NCBI GenBank assembly: GCA_030248065.1
Contig: JASAMV010005931.1
Span: 27,091 to 91,090, forward strand
Direction of reading: 5' to 3'
DNA from: Rhynchonema sp. JSB1_4
Lineage: Eukaryota; Nematoda; Chromadorea; Monhysterida; Xyalidae
DNA length: 64,000 bases
In this document: piece after piece, positions 1 through 12,000 of the stretch
Position numbering within the stretch: the first letter of the stretch is position 1
Layout: each line of letters starts with the position of its first letter
Made by a program: the position numbers and the translations under genes
The notes under the pieces: generated by a model
Told to the model about the DNA's origin: nothing
The model's input: the letters and a program-made list of their open reading frames with translations, nothing else
The model's database searches: none

Positions 1-3000
1 TCCGCCACCATATCCTGGGCTCGGGCTGCCAGCACCACTCAGCGGTCCACCGCGACTGCCGCTTCGACTTTGCCTTTAGCACAAATGAACTTTTATGTTT
101 TCAGTTTTTTCTTGTAAAATCAGTCACGTATAAAACACAGATAAAATGCCAACATATGAAAGCAAAAATCACACCTTCCCCCACGGCGGCCCGGACTCAT
201 GCTACCCGCACGACCACTCCTGCGATCGCTGCGACTGCCGCTGCGGCTCTGCCTGCAGTGAATTCGCAGCTTAGATTAAACATAATCGTGGTTCGTTTCA
301 CTTTTATAATTAGCGTCAAATGAAAGATATAGAACCCACCTTTCCCTACCGCGTCCCGGACTTCTGCTGCCCGTTCGACCACCCATCGGTGTTGTGCGAC
401 TGCTGCGACTGCCGCTGCGGCTCTGTCTGCAAGGAAATCGCAGCTTAAGCATAATCGTGGTTCGTTTCACTTTAATAATTAGCGTCAAATGAAAGGTACA
501 GAACCCACCTTTCCCTGCCGCGTCCCGGACTTCTGCTGCCCGTTCGACCATCCATCGGTGTTGTGCGACTGCTGCGACTGCCGCTGCGGCTCTGCCTGCA
601 ATGAAAATGCAGCTTTAGATTAAACATAATCGTGATTCGTTTCACTTTAATAATTAGCGTCAAATGAAAGGTACAGAACCCACCTTTCCCTGCCGCGTCC
701 CGGACTTCTGCTGCCCGTTCGACCACCCATCGGCGTTGTGCGACTGCTCCGACTGCCGCTGCGGCTCTGCCTGCAATGAAAATGCAGCTTTAGATTAAAC
801 ATAATCGCGATTCGTTTCACTTTAATAATTAGCGTCCAATGAAAGGTACAGAACCCACCTTTCCCTGCCGCGTCCCGGACTTCTGCTGCCCGTTCGACCA
901 CCCATCGGTGTTGTGCGACTGCTGCGACTGCCGCTGCGGCTCTGCCTGAAAATAAGTTGTCTCTGTCAATTAGCAGATCTGCGACACGATAGGTTTTATT
1001 CCAAATATTTGCTTTTAACTCGCGTCACCTTTCCCTGCCGCGCGTGCGACGACCCGTCGGACTCCCGCGACTGCTGCGACTGCGGCTTCGACTTTGCCTG
1101 AGCAATGAAACCGAATGTCTGGTGATTCTCAAATGTCAAGAATGACATGGCATACCTTCGTGGACTGCGACTTGCTGGTGATGTTGCACGATCACCTGAT
1201 GCACCCAGATCCGGTGCTGCACTGCGACCTCGACCCGGACGACCGTCGTATCGGATACGTCGTTTTGGCGATCGACCGCGGTTGAGAGCATTCCATGCTG
1301 ACGACGGTGAATGACCTGTTCGTCGATATTGTTTCAATATTGTGAAGTTGTCTAAAGTGAATCAAGTCCAAACCTCGACTCCTGCTACGGCTCGGTGTGC
1401 GTGCACGGTTGCGCGACCGACCGGGTGGCATCGTTGTTGCACGACCACGGGGGGACGGAGAACGACCGACATCACCCTGTCCGCGTCGTCCGCCGCTCCC
1501 AGGACTCTGAAAATAAATTTCAGCCTATCATTCTGATGTTTCAAGCAAATGTGGATTCTTCACTTACGAATCGCGCTGCTGATTGCGGTATGGCCGTGTG
1601 GAACGACGATGAGGCCGGTGTCTGAAAAAATAGAGATCAATCAATTCGGTTAGGCGATCAAATACCGAAAGAACACACCTTGCTTCTCGCTGACATCGGT
1701 GTTCGGTAGTCGGCCGTTGCAGGCGTGCGACGTGGTGATGGAGTTCGACCCTGCCAAATACTTTGCTCGTCCTTGAGTCTACAGATGTAGGCTGTCAAAA
1801 AAATTGAAGTGAAACTGTATTGATCATAACCTTTGATTTTGATCTCGAGCGGGACCGGCGTCGAGGCGATGGGGTGCGGCCCTGAAGTCATCGGCGGTTC
1901 TGTTTCCAATCAGATCTGCTTCAAAAACCTTTATTGTGCTATGTTGTGCTTACCCTCGACTTTGAGCGGGAGCGCGGCGATTTGGATCGACTCTGAAACG
2001 AGCCCACTTGAAGGTCCTTCGTCTTTCGCAATCAACTGTGCACAATAACCTTTGACTGCGATCTCGGTGCGCCCGGCATCGTCAGTGGCTGGACGGGCGC
2101 ACCGCGTCTGACGTGCAGTGGTTGTTGTTCGGATGGTGTTCTTTGTTTTGCACTTGAGTCGCTTGGCGCTCCCGACGGACGAAACCAATTCCAGAGCGAC
2201 CAAGCTGAATCAAATTGGAAAGTTATTTGACGGAACTTTGACTGATCAAACTGGTTGAACAAATGACCCAACGTTGTTGTCCACTGCTGTCTGGTTTCTT
2301 GTCGCGGTCTGTGCTCGTTGATCGGCTGCGTGGCTTGGCTGCAGCACCATTAGGTTTTTGGCAATAAAAAAGTAAAAAAATCGTATACTGTCTATGCAAA
2401 CCTCGTCCACTTTTCGATGAGCTTGGTGATGGTGTCTTGCTTGGTGTGGTAGCACGTCGTGGTGACTTCGATGCCGACCGACTTTTCGAGCGCGGACGAG
2501 AATCGCTTCTTGGATCGCTGCCAAATTCGAATGGTCGCTCCTGGGTCGGTGGTGGAAACACTGCAATACGAACATTGTTGAAGCGAGTATTGCCAAAGGT
2601 CGCACGCCAACCGCAATGTCCCACTTACGCCATGGAACAGCCGTCTTTGGCGCGTGTTCTCCTTTCGGTAGTTGTGACAATTGTTTTGGGGTGATCGCAG
2701 CCGCAGCGCCGAATCCGCTCTGACGCATTTCAATCTGAAACTCCCCCTCCCTTTGAAGCTCAGGGTTTCCTGTTGTCCCACACAAATCAAGTGCATACGT
2801 ACCATTTTAGCGCGTGCCCGTATGGGCGCCTTGGATCGTCGATTCATGTCACCGTTTCGATGCAGCACGGCGACACCCTCGATGGTGACCTGATCGGAAG
2901 CAGTCTGACGAGCCCGACCCACCACCAGCAGTGAGTCGTAGCCTGAAACGACAAGGCGATTGTGCTGGATTAGTGACAGGAGTTGGCGAAACATCAACTG

Positions 3001-3341
3001 ACCATGGTTCATTGGCGGCAGTTCATTTTCGAGTTGATGCATGTGATGGTAGAGCAACATTTTGGTGCTGGGATAACTCGAAGCGAGTTGATCATTCTGA
3101 TCCGATGGAACCGGCACCAGACCAGAACCGTTTTGGCACTTGAAAATCAACGATAAAGTTTAATTTTTGCAATAACCAACGATGAGGATACTTACGATTT
3201 GCGCGACGCCACGAATCTCGGCGCGATCTGATTTCCTCGGATCGCCGTCTCGGTGGAACACGGCCACGCCCTCGAAGTCGCACAACTCTCGGCCTTTCGG
3301 ATGCAGTCGCGCGCTGCCGACAAGAAACACCGCGTCGAAAC
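1..3341 (-). CDS. Serine/arginine-rich (RS-domain) protein gene, 3' part cut by the window edge
   Basis: Exons in transcript order: 3341-3196, 3138-2803, 2734-2629, 2560-2402, 2338-2273, 2204-2050, 1992-1954, 1881-1831, 1750-1679, 1621-1568, 1506-1374, 1315-1156, 1097-1029, 945-859, 770-684, 595-509, 426-340, 252-175 and 73 to beyond base 1. All junctions keep phase. The N-terminal part is ordinary globular sequence containing two related segments (core words FDAVFLVGSAR and YDSLLVVGRAR). From about base 2530 the protein becomes RS/RP-rich (SRPRSKSRSASKSPRR, TPSPRRRSRSRSKSK) and stays so to the edge. RS proteins act in nuclear speckles in pre-mRNA splicing, bind partners through the RS region and are phosphorylated by SRPK and CLK kinases. 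No RRM is seen. The first exon(s) upstream of 3341 were not found, and the 3' end is outside the window. I do not recognise the N-terminal domain; a member of the SRRM class of splicing co-activators is possible but not shown. Confidence 0.75.
175..945 (-). repeat. Tandem array of duplicated RS exons with their introns
   Basis: Exons 859-945, 684-770, 509-595 and 340-426 are each 87 nt and nearly identical. They encode a 29-residue RS block beginning QSRSGSRSSRTTPM. The intervening introns are also near copies, so the duplication unit is exon plus intron, about 169-175 bp. Each exon is symmetric (it starts and ends at the same codon phase), so copy number can change without frameshift. More diverged relatives lie on both sides, at 1029-1097, at 175-252 and at the window edge. 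Confidence 0.9.
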
Positions 3342-3589
3342 CTGAAACACGTAAATTATAATACACCGAGTTGTGCTGTTACGCTCAGTATGTCTATGCC
3401 ACGTCCGTGCGCCACGCTGCTGTTACTATTGTACCAGGGTTGCGGTGTGCCTGTCACGCGCCACGTTGCTCTTATTACGCTATTACGCACTTCGTTTGCT
3501 TGTTACGCGATACCACCGGTCAACTGATTAAGCCTGTTCTGTAACAACACATGACCTGGTCTTAGGCTTAGGCCTGGGCGTATTCCTGA

Positions 3590-3942
3590 TAAGGGCGCCC
3601 TTAGTCATAGTGGAAAATGGAAATGGAAATGCAAAAAATAATCTATGTCCAAGTTTTCCATTTCCATTTCCAATATGACTAAGGGCATACTGGAAATGGA
3701 AATGGAAATGAAATAAAACATTTACTGCAGAGCCATGCTTTGACATGTGACAAAAACATTTTCTGTTCCACTCAATTCTCGGCCGCTGATTGGTCAAATT
3801 TCACACAGAAAATGTTTTGTTTCATTTCCATTTTCCATTTCCAGTATGCCCTTAGTCATATTGGAAATGGAAATGGAAAACTTGGACATAGAATATTTTT
3901 TGCATTTCCATTTCCATTTTCCACTATGACTAAGGGCGCCCT
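3590..3942. mobile_element. Foldback element with TAAGGGCGCC ends
   Basis: Two arms of about 130 bp are almost perfect reverse complements (start TAAGGGCGCCCTTAGTCATA; the right arm ends with the complement). They are separated by about 90 bp of unique sequence. Each arm contains internal direct and inverted runs of GGAAATGGAAATG and a second copy of the CTAAGGGC end motif, so each arm also folds on itself. No transposase is present, so this is a non-autonomous MITE-like element. A related end (TAAGGGCG) occurs on the element at 25955-26134. Confidence 0.8.
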
Positions 3943-4619
3943 AAACCACACCTTATAGAAGGGCAACTGTTTTCCACCTTCTCACAAGCTTGGAAAGTTG
4001 GTTAATCTTTGCTCCGTTATGGCGAGGATAGGCATTTTGCCGTCCGGGTTCAAAATAGCTCAAACAACTGCTTATAGTTAAAAATTTGTGAACTTTGGTC
4101 CAGTAGCGCTGGCTTATTACAGCTCGTTTCATACTCTACACCGCCTAAAGGTTACGCAGATTTCGTCAGTGTTCGATTAACCAGAATTTGGCGGCGGCAA
4201 TTGTCCAGCGAGTTGTTGCGTGTCATGCCAAAGCAGCAAACGACGTTGATGTTGTGACGTCATGATGACGAGATGGTGATGTCGATTTGATGATCTATTG
4301 ATTTGGATGAAACTTTGATGATGCGATGATAATGGAAGAATGAATGGGAAATCGCGCAAATGTTCGGCCTTTTATGCTGCTCAGAAGCTTGATACGTCAC
4401 GCCTCCCCTTTTTGTTTCTCGAAGGAAAAGTGAGTGTCGGACTGTGACTGGAACGAAGTCAAATCCTCGTACTGGCTTTGCCCACCAAGAAGAGCGCAAT
4501 GGAAAGTCGTCATACTCGCGCTCGCGTTTAATACGCCAGCCTCACACTCTCCCTCAGTTCAAATATTTCTTCAACGTCAGTTTCATTCTTTATTTATCTT
4601 GTGTGCTGCACTGCTGTAG

Positions 4620-4952
4620 GTATAGTCCGTCCACCAGCTCATGGCACTTTGTGTTGCCGCTGGCTGGTTTGTTCCCTTCCTCCACGTCCTAATGAAAGAG
4701 AAATTGAGTTTCCAAAAAAAATTATTTTTGCTCCTAAATTGTTGTTTTTATGAAATCGACGTGTTTTAAGATTTTAATTTAATTTAATTTTAAATTTGAT
4801 CGAAGTCAATCGTTTTCGACACGTTTTATTCATCTTTTAGTTTTTTTGCAAACTTGCTCACACTCAATTTCTCTTTCATTAGAACGTGGAGGAAGGGAAC
4901 AAACCGGCCAGCAGCAACACAAAGTGCCATGAGCTGGTGGACGGACTATACT
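4620..4952. mobile_element. Inverted-repeat MITE, GTATAG / CTCATGGCACT family, copy 1
   Basis: The left arm (4620-4720) starts GTATAGTCCGTCCACCAGC and runs through CTCATGGCACTTTGTG. The right arm (4861-4952) is its reverse complement. Arms are about 95 bp around an AT-rich centre. The same terminal words recur on the element in the PIAS intron at 40973-41262, so this is a family. Confidence 0.8.
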
Positions 4953-5197
4953 TTTCTCTCATCTTTCCAGCTCTGATCAACTGATAGGATTTCTTGGCTT
5001 AGAAACTTTCCATCAAATAATTAAAATTATTAGGCTTACTTTCAGGCTCAGACTTAGGCTTGGGCTTAGGCTCCAGCCTGAGTCAAATGAAAGATCACAG
5101 ACACCACAAACACGAGATGTGTTATGGAATGGAACCAGACACATCAGGCCCAAAATCTTGCTGACATGTCCGACATGTCAAAACTAATGAAAGAGAA

Positions 5198-5592
5198 TAC
5201 CGTAAAAACCTAAATAGAAGGGGGGCTCTATTAATTCACTGACCCCATTTTGGGGGGGCTCTATTCCGGGGGGCCTCTATTAATTCACTGACCCGAACCT
5301 GAAAAAATTGTTCCCAGAAATACCCCCAAAAACCCCTAAAAAGGGGTTTGAAAGGATGTTTTTTCGCTTCGTCAATAAGAGGCGTATTATGTGCTCTGAA
5401 CGAACAACAAACGTGCATAAATGTACCTATGTACCACTATCACGCCTTAATACACTACTGTATAGGGGATGTTACTTAGGGGAGGGCTCTATTCCGGCGG
5501 GGCTCTATTAATTCACTGACCCCATTTTGGGGGGGGCTGTATTACGGGGGGGCTCTATTCCGGGGGGGGCTGTATTTAGGTTTTTACGGTAT
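5198..5592. mobile_element. TA-flanked inverted-repeat element with TACCGTAAAAACC ends
   Basis: Ends are TACCGTAAAAACCTAAATA at the left and its complement at the right; TA is the apparent target duplication, as for Tc1/mariner-type MITEs. Inside, the phrase GGGGCTCTATTAATTCACTGA and G-run variants of it recur at both ends. No coding capacity is recognised. Confidence 0.7.
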
Positions 5593-6039
5593 GCCGTAAA
5601 AACCTCAAAACGGTTCACGCTCAAAACACAAGCAGAGAGTTCGGCAGGAAACAAAAGGAAAAAAATTCGTTTTTTTCCTTTTTTCCGAGGAAAAAATGGT
5701 ACCCAAAGAAAGGGAAAAAAATATAGCAAAAAATGAAGCAACAGGAAAAAGACGTTATTTTTTTCTTTGTTTCAACTCGGGATTAGGATTTTGGCATTGG
5801 CAGGCGACGACGAAAAACAAGGTCTACCGGTGTCCGTGTGTCATGCAATAAATGGTGTTTTACAGACAAAGATAGCTTTTTTGCATCTCAAACTGGCTGT
5901 TTTTTTCATTATGGAAAGAAAAAATAGCAAAAAATGGTCAAAAAATTTTTTTCCTTTTGTTTTCCTTTTTTATTTCCTATTAGTAAAAAAATGAGCAAAA
6001 TTTTTTCCGAACTCTGGACACAAGGGGCAGAGCAGAGAG

Positions 6040-8800
6040 CCATAGTAGTGGCTGGGGGGGGGTTTGGGGGGTTACCCCCCTCTCAGTCAGTGTTTGGAGG
6101 TACTCTGGAGGGGGGATACCTACTGTACCGCGCTCGGAGAGGGGGGATACCTACTGTACCACAGCCGATGGCCTGGGGCGGGGGGGGGGGGGTTATGTAC
6201 CTAGGGGGGGTTTGGGGGGTTAGGTCTTGGGGTGAAAATTTTTAATGTGTTTATTATGTGTGGAATCACTGTAGTGGCTGGGGGGGATGGGGGGGGGATT
6301 CCCCCCCCCCCTAAGGGGTATCTATCTCGAGTCAACCCTTAGGGGGGGATGGGGGGGGAAGGGTATCTATCTCGAGCCGACCCCAAAGGGTATCTCGAGT
6401 AAGCAGATTTATGCTTTTCAAAGGCAAAAATAGGTGTTTTTCGACCTCGGAACCCCTAAAAATCGCGCGCTCCGCGCGCAAACACCCAAAAATAGTCATT
6501 TTAGGCCAATTTTCGGCAAAAATGTCAAAAAGTACCCATTTTTAGGCCAATTTTGCAGTAATATTGCATGCAAAAAACGGCCTTTTTTCGCCTTTTGACG
6601 GACCATAGGGGTATCTTGGGTAGCCTCTGGGGGGTATCTCGAGTAAGTCCGAAACCTTCCCCCCCCCTAGGGTATCTTGGGTCGATTGGCCTGCCACCAC
6701 ACTGTGTGGAATCGTGTGAAAACGTAGTATTTGCGCGCGTAGCGCGTGAATTTGGGGTAATTTGAGGTAAAAACCACTGATTTTACACTAATTTTGACCA
6801 TTTTGGTCAAAAAATTGGCACTTTTGAGGCAAAATCGGGGGATACCTACTGTACCGGGGTGAAAATCGGGGGGATGCCTACTGTACCATGCCAAACATCG
6901 GGGGGGATACCTACTGTACCAGGCGAGGGGGGATACCCATAGTAGTAGTGGCTGGGGGGGAGGGTTGGGGGGTTACCCCCCTCTCAGTACTTACCTGCCA
7001 CAAAACCCGAGGGGGGTTGGGGGGGTTGAGTACTTACCTCTCACAACTCCAAATCATACCTCTCACAAGCAATTTTATACCTTTTTAAGGCAAAAATCGG
7101 TGTTTTTCGACCTTATTTTCCCAAAAATCGCGCGCTCCGCGCGCAAACCCACCCATAATACCTATTTTTAGGCGATTTTCGGCGAAAATTTGAAAAAAGT
7201 ACTATTTTTACCTCATTTTTTGGCAAAAATTGTATCACGAAAACGGTGTTTTTTTCGCGTTTTTGGGTGACCAAAATCATACCTCTCACGCTTCCGGTCC
7301 CAACCCCGCATCATACTTACCTCCCACACATGGGCCTGCCACTACACTGGGCAGGGCAGCGCTGTGGCAGGGGCAGTGTAGTTCCTGGTCCGGCGCGGCG
7401 GTTCGTGTACCTACCCCTTTTTTCCGTGTGGCGGTTAGTGTACCTACCTGGGGAGGAAGACCCAAATTCAGGAAAAAGTCACTTTTTGAGGTCGAAAATT
7501 TGACCGATTTTTAGCCCTTTTTATGCACTTTATAGCACATAAAAATAGGCACCCAAAAAACTTGTATTGTACCCTACCCGCCCCGAAAAATCTCCCCCCC
7601 CTCCCCCCTCCAAACCGGATTCCAGGTACACTACTTCCCTACCAGTGTAGTGGCAGGCAGATGGTTGCAAGGACCCTTGGGGGGTGGATCCAGATGGTTG
7701 CAAGGACCCCCCTACCCAGCCTCCGGGAGGTTGCAAGGTACCCCTGAGGTCCGAAAAAGGGTGTTTTTTGCATGCATTATACTGCAAATTTGGCCGAAAA
7801 ATTGGTACTTTTTTGCATTGTGGCCGAAAATTTGCCTAAAATACCTATTATATGGAGGTTTGCGCGCGGAGCGCGCGATTTTTGGGGTTTTGAGGTCGAA
7901 AAACACCCATTTTTGCCTATAAAAACCATAAATTGATGGTTGCAAGGTACCCTCCGGGGTGGTTGCAAGGTACCTACCCTTCCCCCCCCCCATCCCCCCC
8001 AAGGGGTGGTTGCAAGGTACCTACTCCTGAGGGGGGGGGATCCCCCCCCATCCCCCCCAGCCACTACACTGTTCCCTACCCGCCCCGGATTTTTCCACCT
8101 ATGTACCGACCCTACAAGCCCCGCAAAAGTAGCCACAGCACTGGGCAGGGGGGATTATCTTCAGGGGGGCTCTGCCTATTTGGAGTGAAAAATACCGATT
8201 TTATGCAATTTTGAGCCAAAACTCCCAACTTACTGTACCAGCCGCCGGGTGGCGACCTACTGTACACACCCATTTTTTAAAATGAAAGAAAAACCATAAA
8301 TTAGTGGTTGCACTGCATTGCAAGCCGTGTAGTTCCTGGTCCGGAGGGGGAGATGCGGACCCTCCGTTTTTTCGGAGGGGGAGATAGTGTACCCCCGGCC
8401 CCGAGGGGGGAAGGGGGGGGAAGACCCAAATTCAGGAAAAAGTCACTTTTTGAGGTCGAAAATTTGGCCTATTTTTACCCCTTTTTGGAAAAAAATTCTT
8501 CATAAAAGGGGTATTTTGGCGACTTTTGAGAACATTGACCCAAAAATCACATATTTTAGGCCTAAAAATGCCCATTTTAGGCCTAAAATGCCTATTTTAG
8601 GCAAAAATTGGGGGAGATAGTCTACCCGGAGGGGGAGATAGGGGGATAGTGTACCACCTGAGGGGGAGATAGCGTACCCGAGGGGGGACCCCCCTCCCCC
8701 CAGGAACTACACTGATTGCAAGCAGTGTAGTACTTGGCCCAACCCAATCTATCTATCGTCAAGATCCTGGCCAAGCACTACACTGGCTGTTATATGGAGG
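6040..8800. mobile_element. Cluster of G-rich mosaic elements with CAGTGTAGT ends
   Basis: Several related units are joined head to tail. Unit ends read CAGTGTAGT(G/T)(G/C)C(T/A)GG or the complement: 6268, 7330, 7643-7650, 8064, 8322, 8702, 8724 and 8787; variant ATAGTAGTGGCTGG at 6045 and 6940. Inside each unit a short phrase is repeated near both ends and differs between units: GGGGGATACCTACTGTACC (6110-6920), GGGTATCTATCTCGAG (6310-6640), ATACCTCTCAC (7030-7290), GGTTGCAAGGTACC (7660-8020), GGGGGAGATAGTGTACC (8340-8680). The centres are AT-rich with a GCGCGC-CCGCGCGC palindrome (6468, 7131, 7862). There is no open frame that looks like a transposase. The best bounded units are 7640-8075 and 8322-8715. 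Confidence 0.7.
8724..8787. repeat. Minimal CAGTGTAGT hairpin
   Basis: A 64-bp unit begins CAGTGTAGTACTTGGCC and ends GGCCAAGCACTACACTG, with about 30 bp between. It has the same ends as the large mosaic elements but no phrases and no core. It lies next to the right end of the unit at 8322-8715. Confidence 0.65.
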
Positions 8801-9056
8801 ATTACGCGCGGAGCAGGATATAATCGATGATTCAATCGTCAGATAATGTTCCACGTCGATCAATAATTGCCTAATTTCATTGCTTGCCACTCCTGCTCTT
8901 CGACTTCAGCAGCTCTCACCTCATAGCACGTTCCGGTTTCACTCGCATTTTCACTGTTTTGTACTGCCCTCTTCTGTGGTTGGTCCCTCGTGTTGATCAG
9001 AGAACCTGGAAGAAGAGACCGTTGTTGCGTTTGTGCACCGCAACAGACGTGTGGCC

Positions 9057-12000
9057 ATGAACGAGCGAACCTTTGTTTACCTGTGCTTCATTGTGCTGGG
9101 CGCCGCTGGGCTGCTGCCCTGGAACATTTTTATCACTGCCCACAAAGTTGGTCTATCTTTATTTTCTCTGGTTTGTTTTGTTTCCAGAGCTTTTATTTTC
9201 AAAGTTTGCACTAACCAAAGTAAATCTGAAAATCTACCGGGCAAAATGATTTAGAATGGCAGAAACACTGAACGGCTCAGAAAACCCCAACGTCCCACTA
9301 GCTGCTTGGCTAGTAAACTGAAAAATCACCAGCCAATGGCAGTGAATTTGGCCAGAAGACTTGTCTGTTTAATGTCTTTAACACGTACGCTTTCATGTTC
9401 TATCAGCTGTTTGTTTCAGTATTTCTTCTACAAACTGCGCAATGTCACCAACGATATGAATGCAACCGACTTGTTGGACGTTGACCAAATGGCGCATTCA
9501 TTTCGTGAAGGTTGTTGCTTTGTGTTTTTATTTGAGTACTGGCGCAGGAATCAGAATTCCGTTCAAACTTGGTGAAATGTGTGTCAGGTGTGACGCCACA
9601 CGATCTGAGCGTGCAGCAATACGTGTGGATGATCGACAAACCCGATCGCAAGCTGACACGAATGCAACTCACATTCGAGGCCTGGCTGACGGTCACTGCC
9701 AGTTTCAGTGGCGTCATGGGCTCGGTCGTCAATGCAGCGCTGTCCACAAGGTTGGCTACTTCTACTTGGAAATATTGTATCCTGCCGGCATTTTGTTGGT
9801 CCCGGTGCACGTCACTGTAATTGTGCTGAGGTGCGACGAAGACATCAAACAGTACCTTTTTATCTGTTTCAGAATTGCGAACGTGCATCGCATGGTTATC
9901 GGCCATGTCATTGTTTTGGTGTCCCTAACTGCAGTTACGGTGATGACACGAGTGGATACGGACGAGTGTTAGTGGCAACGATGTCTTGCACCTGAGTCTT
10001 TTCAGCAGTTTCTATCATACATGTCCCTTTTTTGCAGTTCAAATCTATTTCTTCGCGATCACGCTCGTTCTGGCAAACATCGCTAATTGTTAGTGGCACT
10101 CTGGATTTCGTCATTGCCATATTATGTCTAAAAGCAATGAAATCTATTTGCAGTTGCGAGCAATGGGCTGATCATCGGTGCTTCCATGGGCCTGGCAGCG
10201 AGATTTCCTGTTGAAATTATTCAGGGTTCCCAATTGGGCATGGGTTTGGTCGCGGTCGCTATTGCGTCTACAAGTATTGTATCTCAGGTTAATTTATGAG
10301 AAATATGCAGTATTTTTTGTTGAATAATTGCGAAATGCAACTGAAATTATTTTCGACGTTGTCGTTTTGTTGCCAGGCGGTGACACCCTCGCCCGAATGG
10401 AACGGATTGTGTTATTTCACGGCGGGCACAATATTCACTTTGATCTCGCTGCTTGCGTACTTGATGTTGATTAGAACGGTAATGTTGTGTTCTTTTGGGA
10501 ACGAATGAGGTTGCATGCGGGCGGATCTTGATCCTTGTCATTGAATTTGATCCATGTTCTAAAAATATTTGAGCAAAGCATGCCCATTGCAGGAATACGC
10601 CCGTACGTACATAACGGACTTGGACGAGCGAGCTGACGATGGACGAATCACGGATGATTTACTGTCGGATGAGGAGGAGGACTCGAATATTGACAGTGCC
10701 CCCGCTGATGGCAGTCACACACCGACCATCATGTACAGACCGACGTTCGTCAATGTTGTTAGGAAGGTTGGCTGCTCATGAGGCGATTTAAGTCCCAAGC
10801 GTTTTCGCAATGCCGTTATCGTTGACTATTCTTGAGGAATCGCTCGCCAGGAACTACAACACGTTTCGTCCGCCAAATGGTTTTTCAGATAACCATAAAG
10901 TTCCACAAAAGAACGACCGCTAAAAAAGATGTCATATCGGACAGGAATTCTGTATATACACAGTAATCATCTCATTAGTGAATGTGTGTGCGATATTTGA
11001 GGTGTGGTACGAATCACTGAACACCATGCTCGTGTTGGCTGTATCGCTGTCGGTCTTCCCAGCGGTCGCGTGTCTCACAGTCTCCTCCACATCCAACCCA
11101 AAATGGGAAGGTTTGTTTTGTGCCATTATTTGCTGCAGTATCATATCGTTTCCCCTTATTTCTTTTTCGGTTACTTTCAGCCTACTTCATTCCGGTCATG
11201 TGCTTCCTGCTATTCAACGTCGGCGACTCGATCGGTCGTTTCGTCACCTACTGGCTGAGATGGGTGCGCTCAGCGACTGCTGCATTTTCGTTGTTCAACA
11301 CATGACCATTGTTTGCCTTGATTGCAGCCGGACAAAGGCAGCATCGCCATGATCCTTATCGTGCTTGGCCGCATCGCGCTTGTGCCCCTCCTGTTCCTCT
11401 GCAACGCGCAGCCACGTCATTTCACCAGCGCTGTGTTCACTGACGATTGGCAATTTGCCATATTGATTGCTGTGATGGCGTTGTCGAACGGATATTGCCT
11501 GACACTCTCGAACATGCATGGCGCCAAGTAGGTGCTCGTTGATACACTTGATTGGGCTCGAACAGTGTGTCATGATCGCTAAGCGTTGCACGAGTTACTA
11601 CAGCCTCTCTCCCCGTTCCCAAGTAATGACCAGCAGTCAAGCGCGAGTGAAGCACGCGATAGCTATTGATACCGATATTCGATTGCTCCGATCTCCTATC
11701 CCTTCATTATTCTACGTATGCATCGCACTTGCGAATAGGGATCGGATTGTATCGGGTATCGGCATGTTTTTCCAAGGTATCGGGTATGACACTTCGCGAT
11801 TAAAGACCAGTTCTCAAAAACAGTTCTGCTGATATTCAGTGTTTTACGTCCCAGGAAAAATTAAAGTGTAGGTGGGAGCTATTTTCATGTTACATGACAA
11901 TATAACAGAGCACGATTTTTATGAAAAAAGTTGTTGCACACGATACTCAATGGCCATCTCAAAAGATCCCTCGCGGCGTTTACCAAAAACAACAGTTTTT

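Larger units (their letters stand above)
3342..9056. other. Repeat-rich interval without a supported gene
   Basis: No exon series with consistent phase was found here. The interval holds three inverted-repeat elements (3590-3942, 4620-4952, 5198-5592), poly-purine and poly-T stretches at 5640-6010, then the G-rich mosaic elements to about 8800. Open frames in the G/C runs come from base composition. The missing first exon(s) of the RS-protein gene should lie in or beyond its left part. Confidence 0.6.

Noticed and set aside
2392..3150. Single open frame reading through two introns of the RS-protein gene (ending IEKWTRFA)
   Set aside because: It contains GT/AG introns. Splicing at 2560 instead gives the RS-rich frame, which continues in phase through all downstream exons.
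5934..8620. Many overlapping frames in the G-rich region
   Set aside because: Low-complexity Gly/Pro/Leu frames arise from G and C runs in repeated elements; no codon pattern or family.
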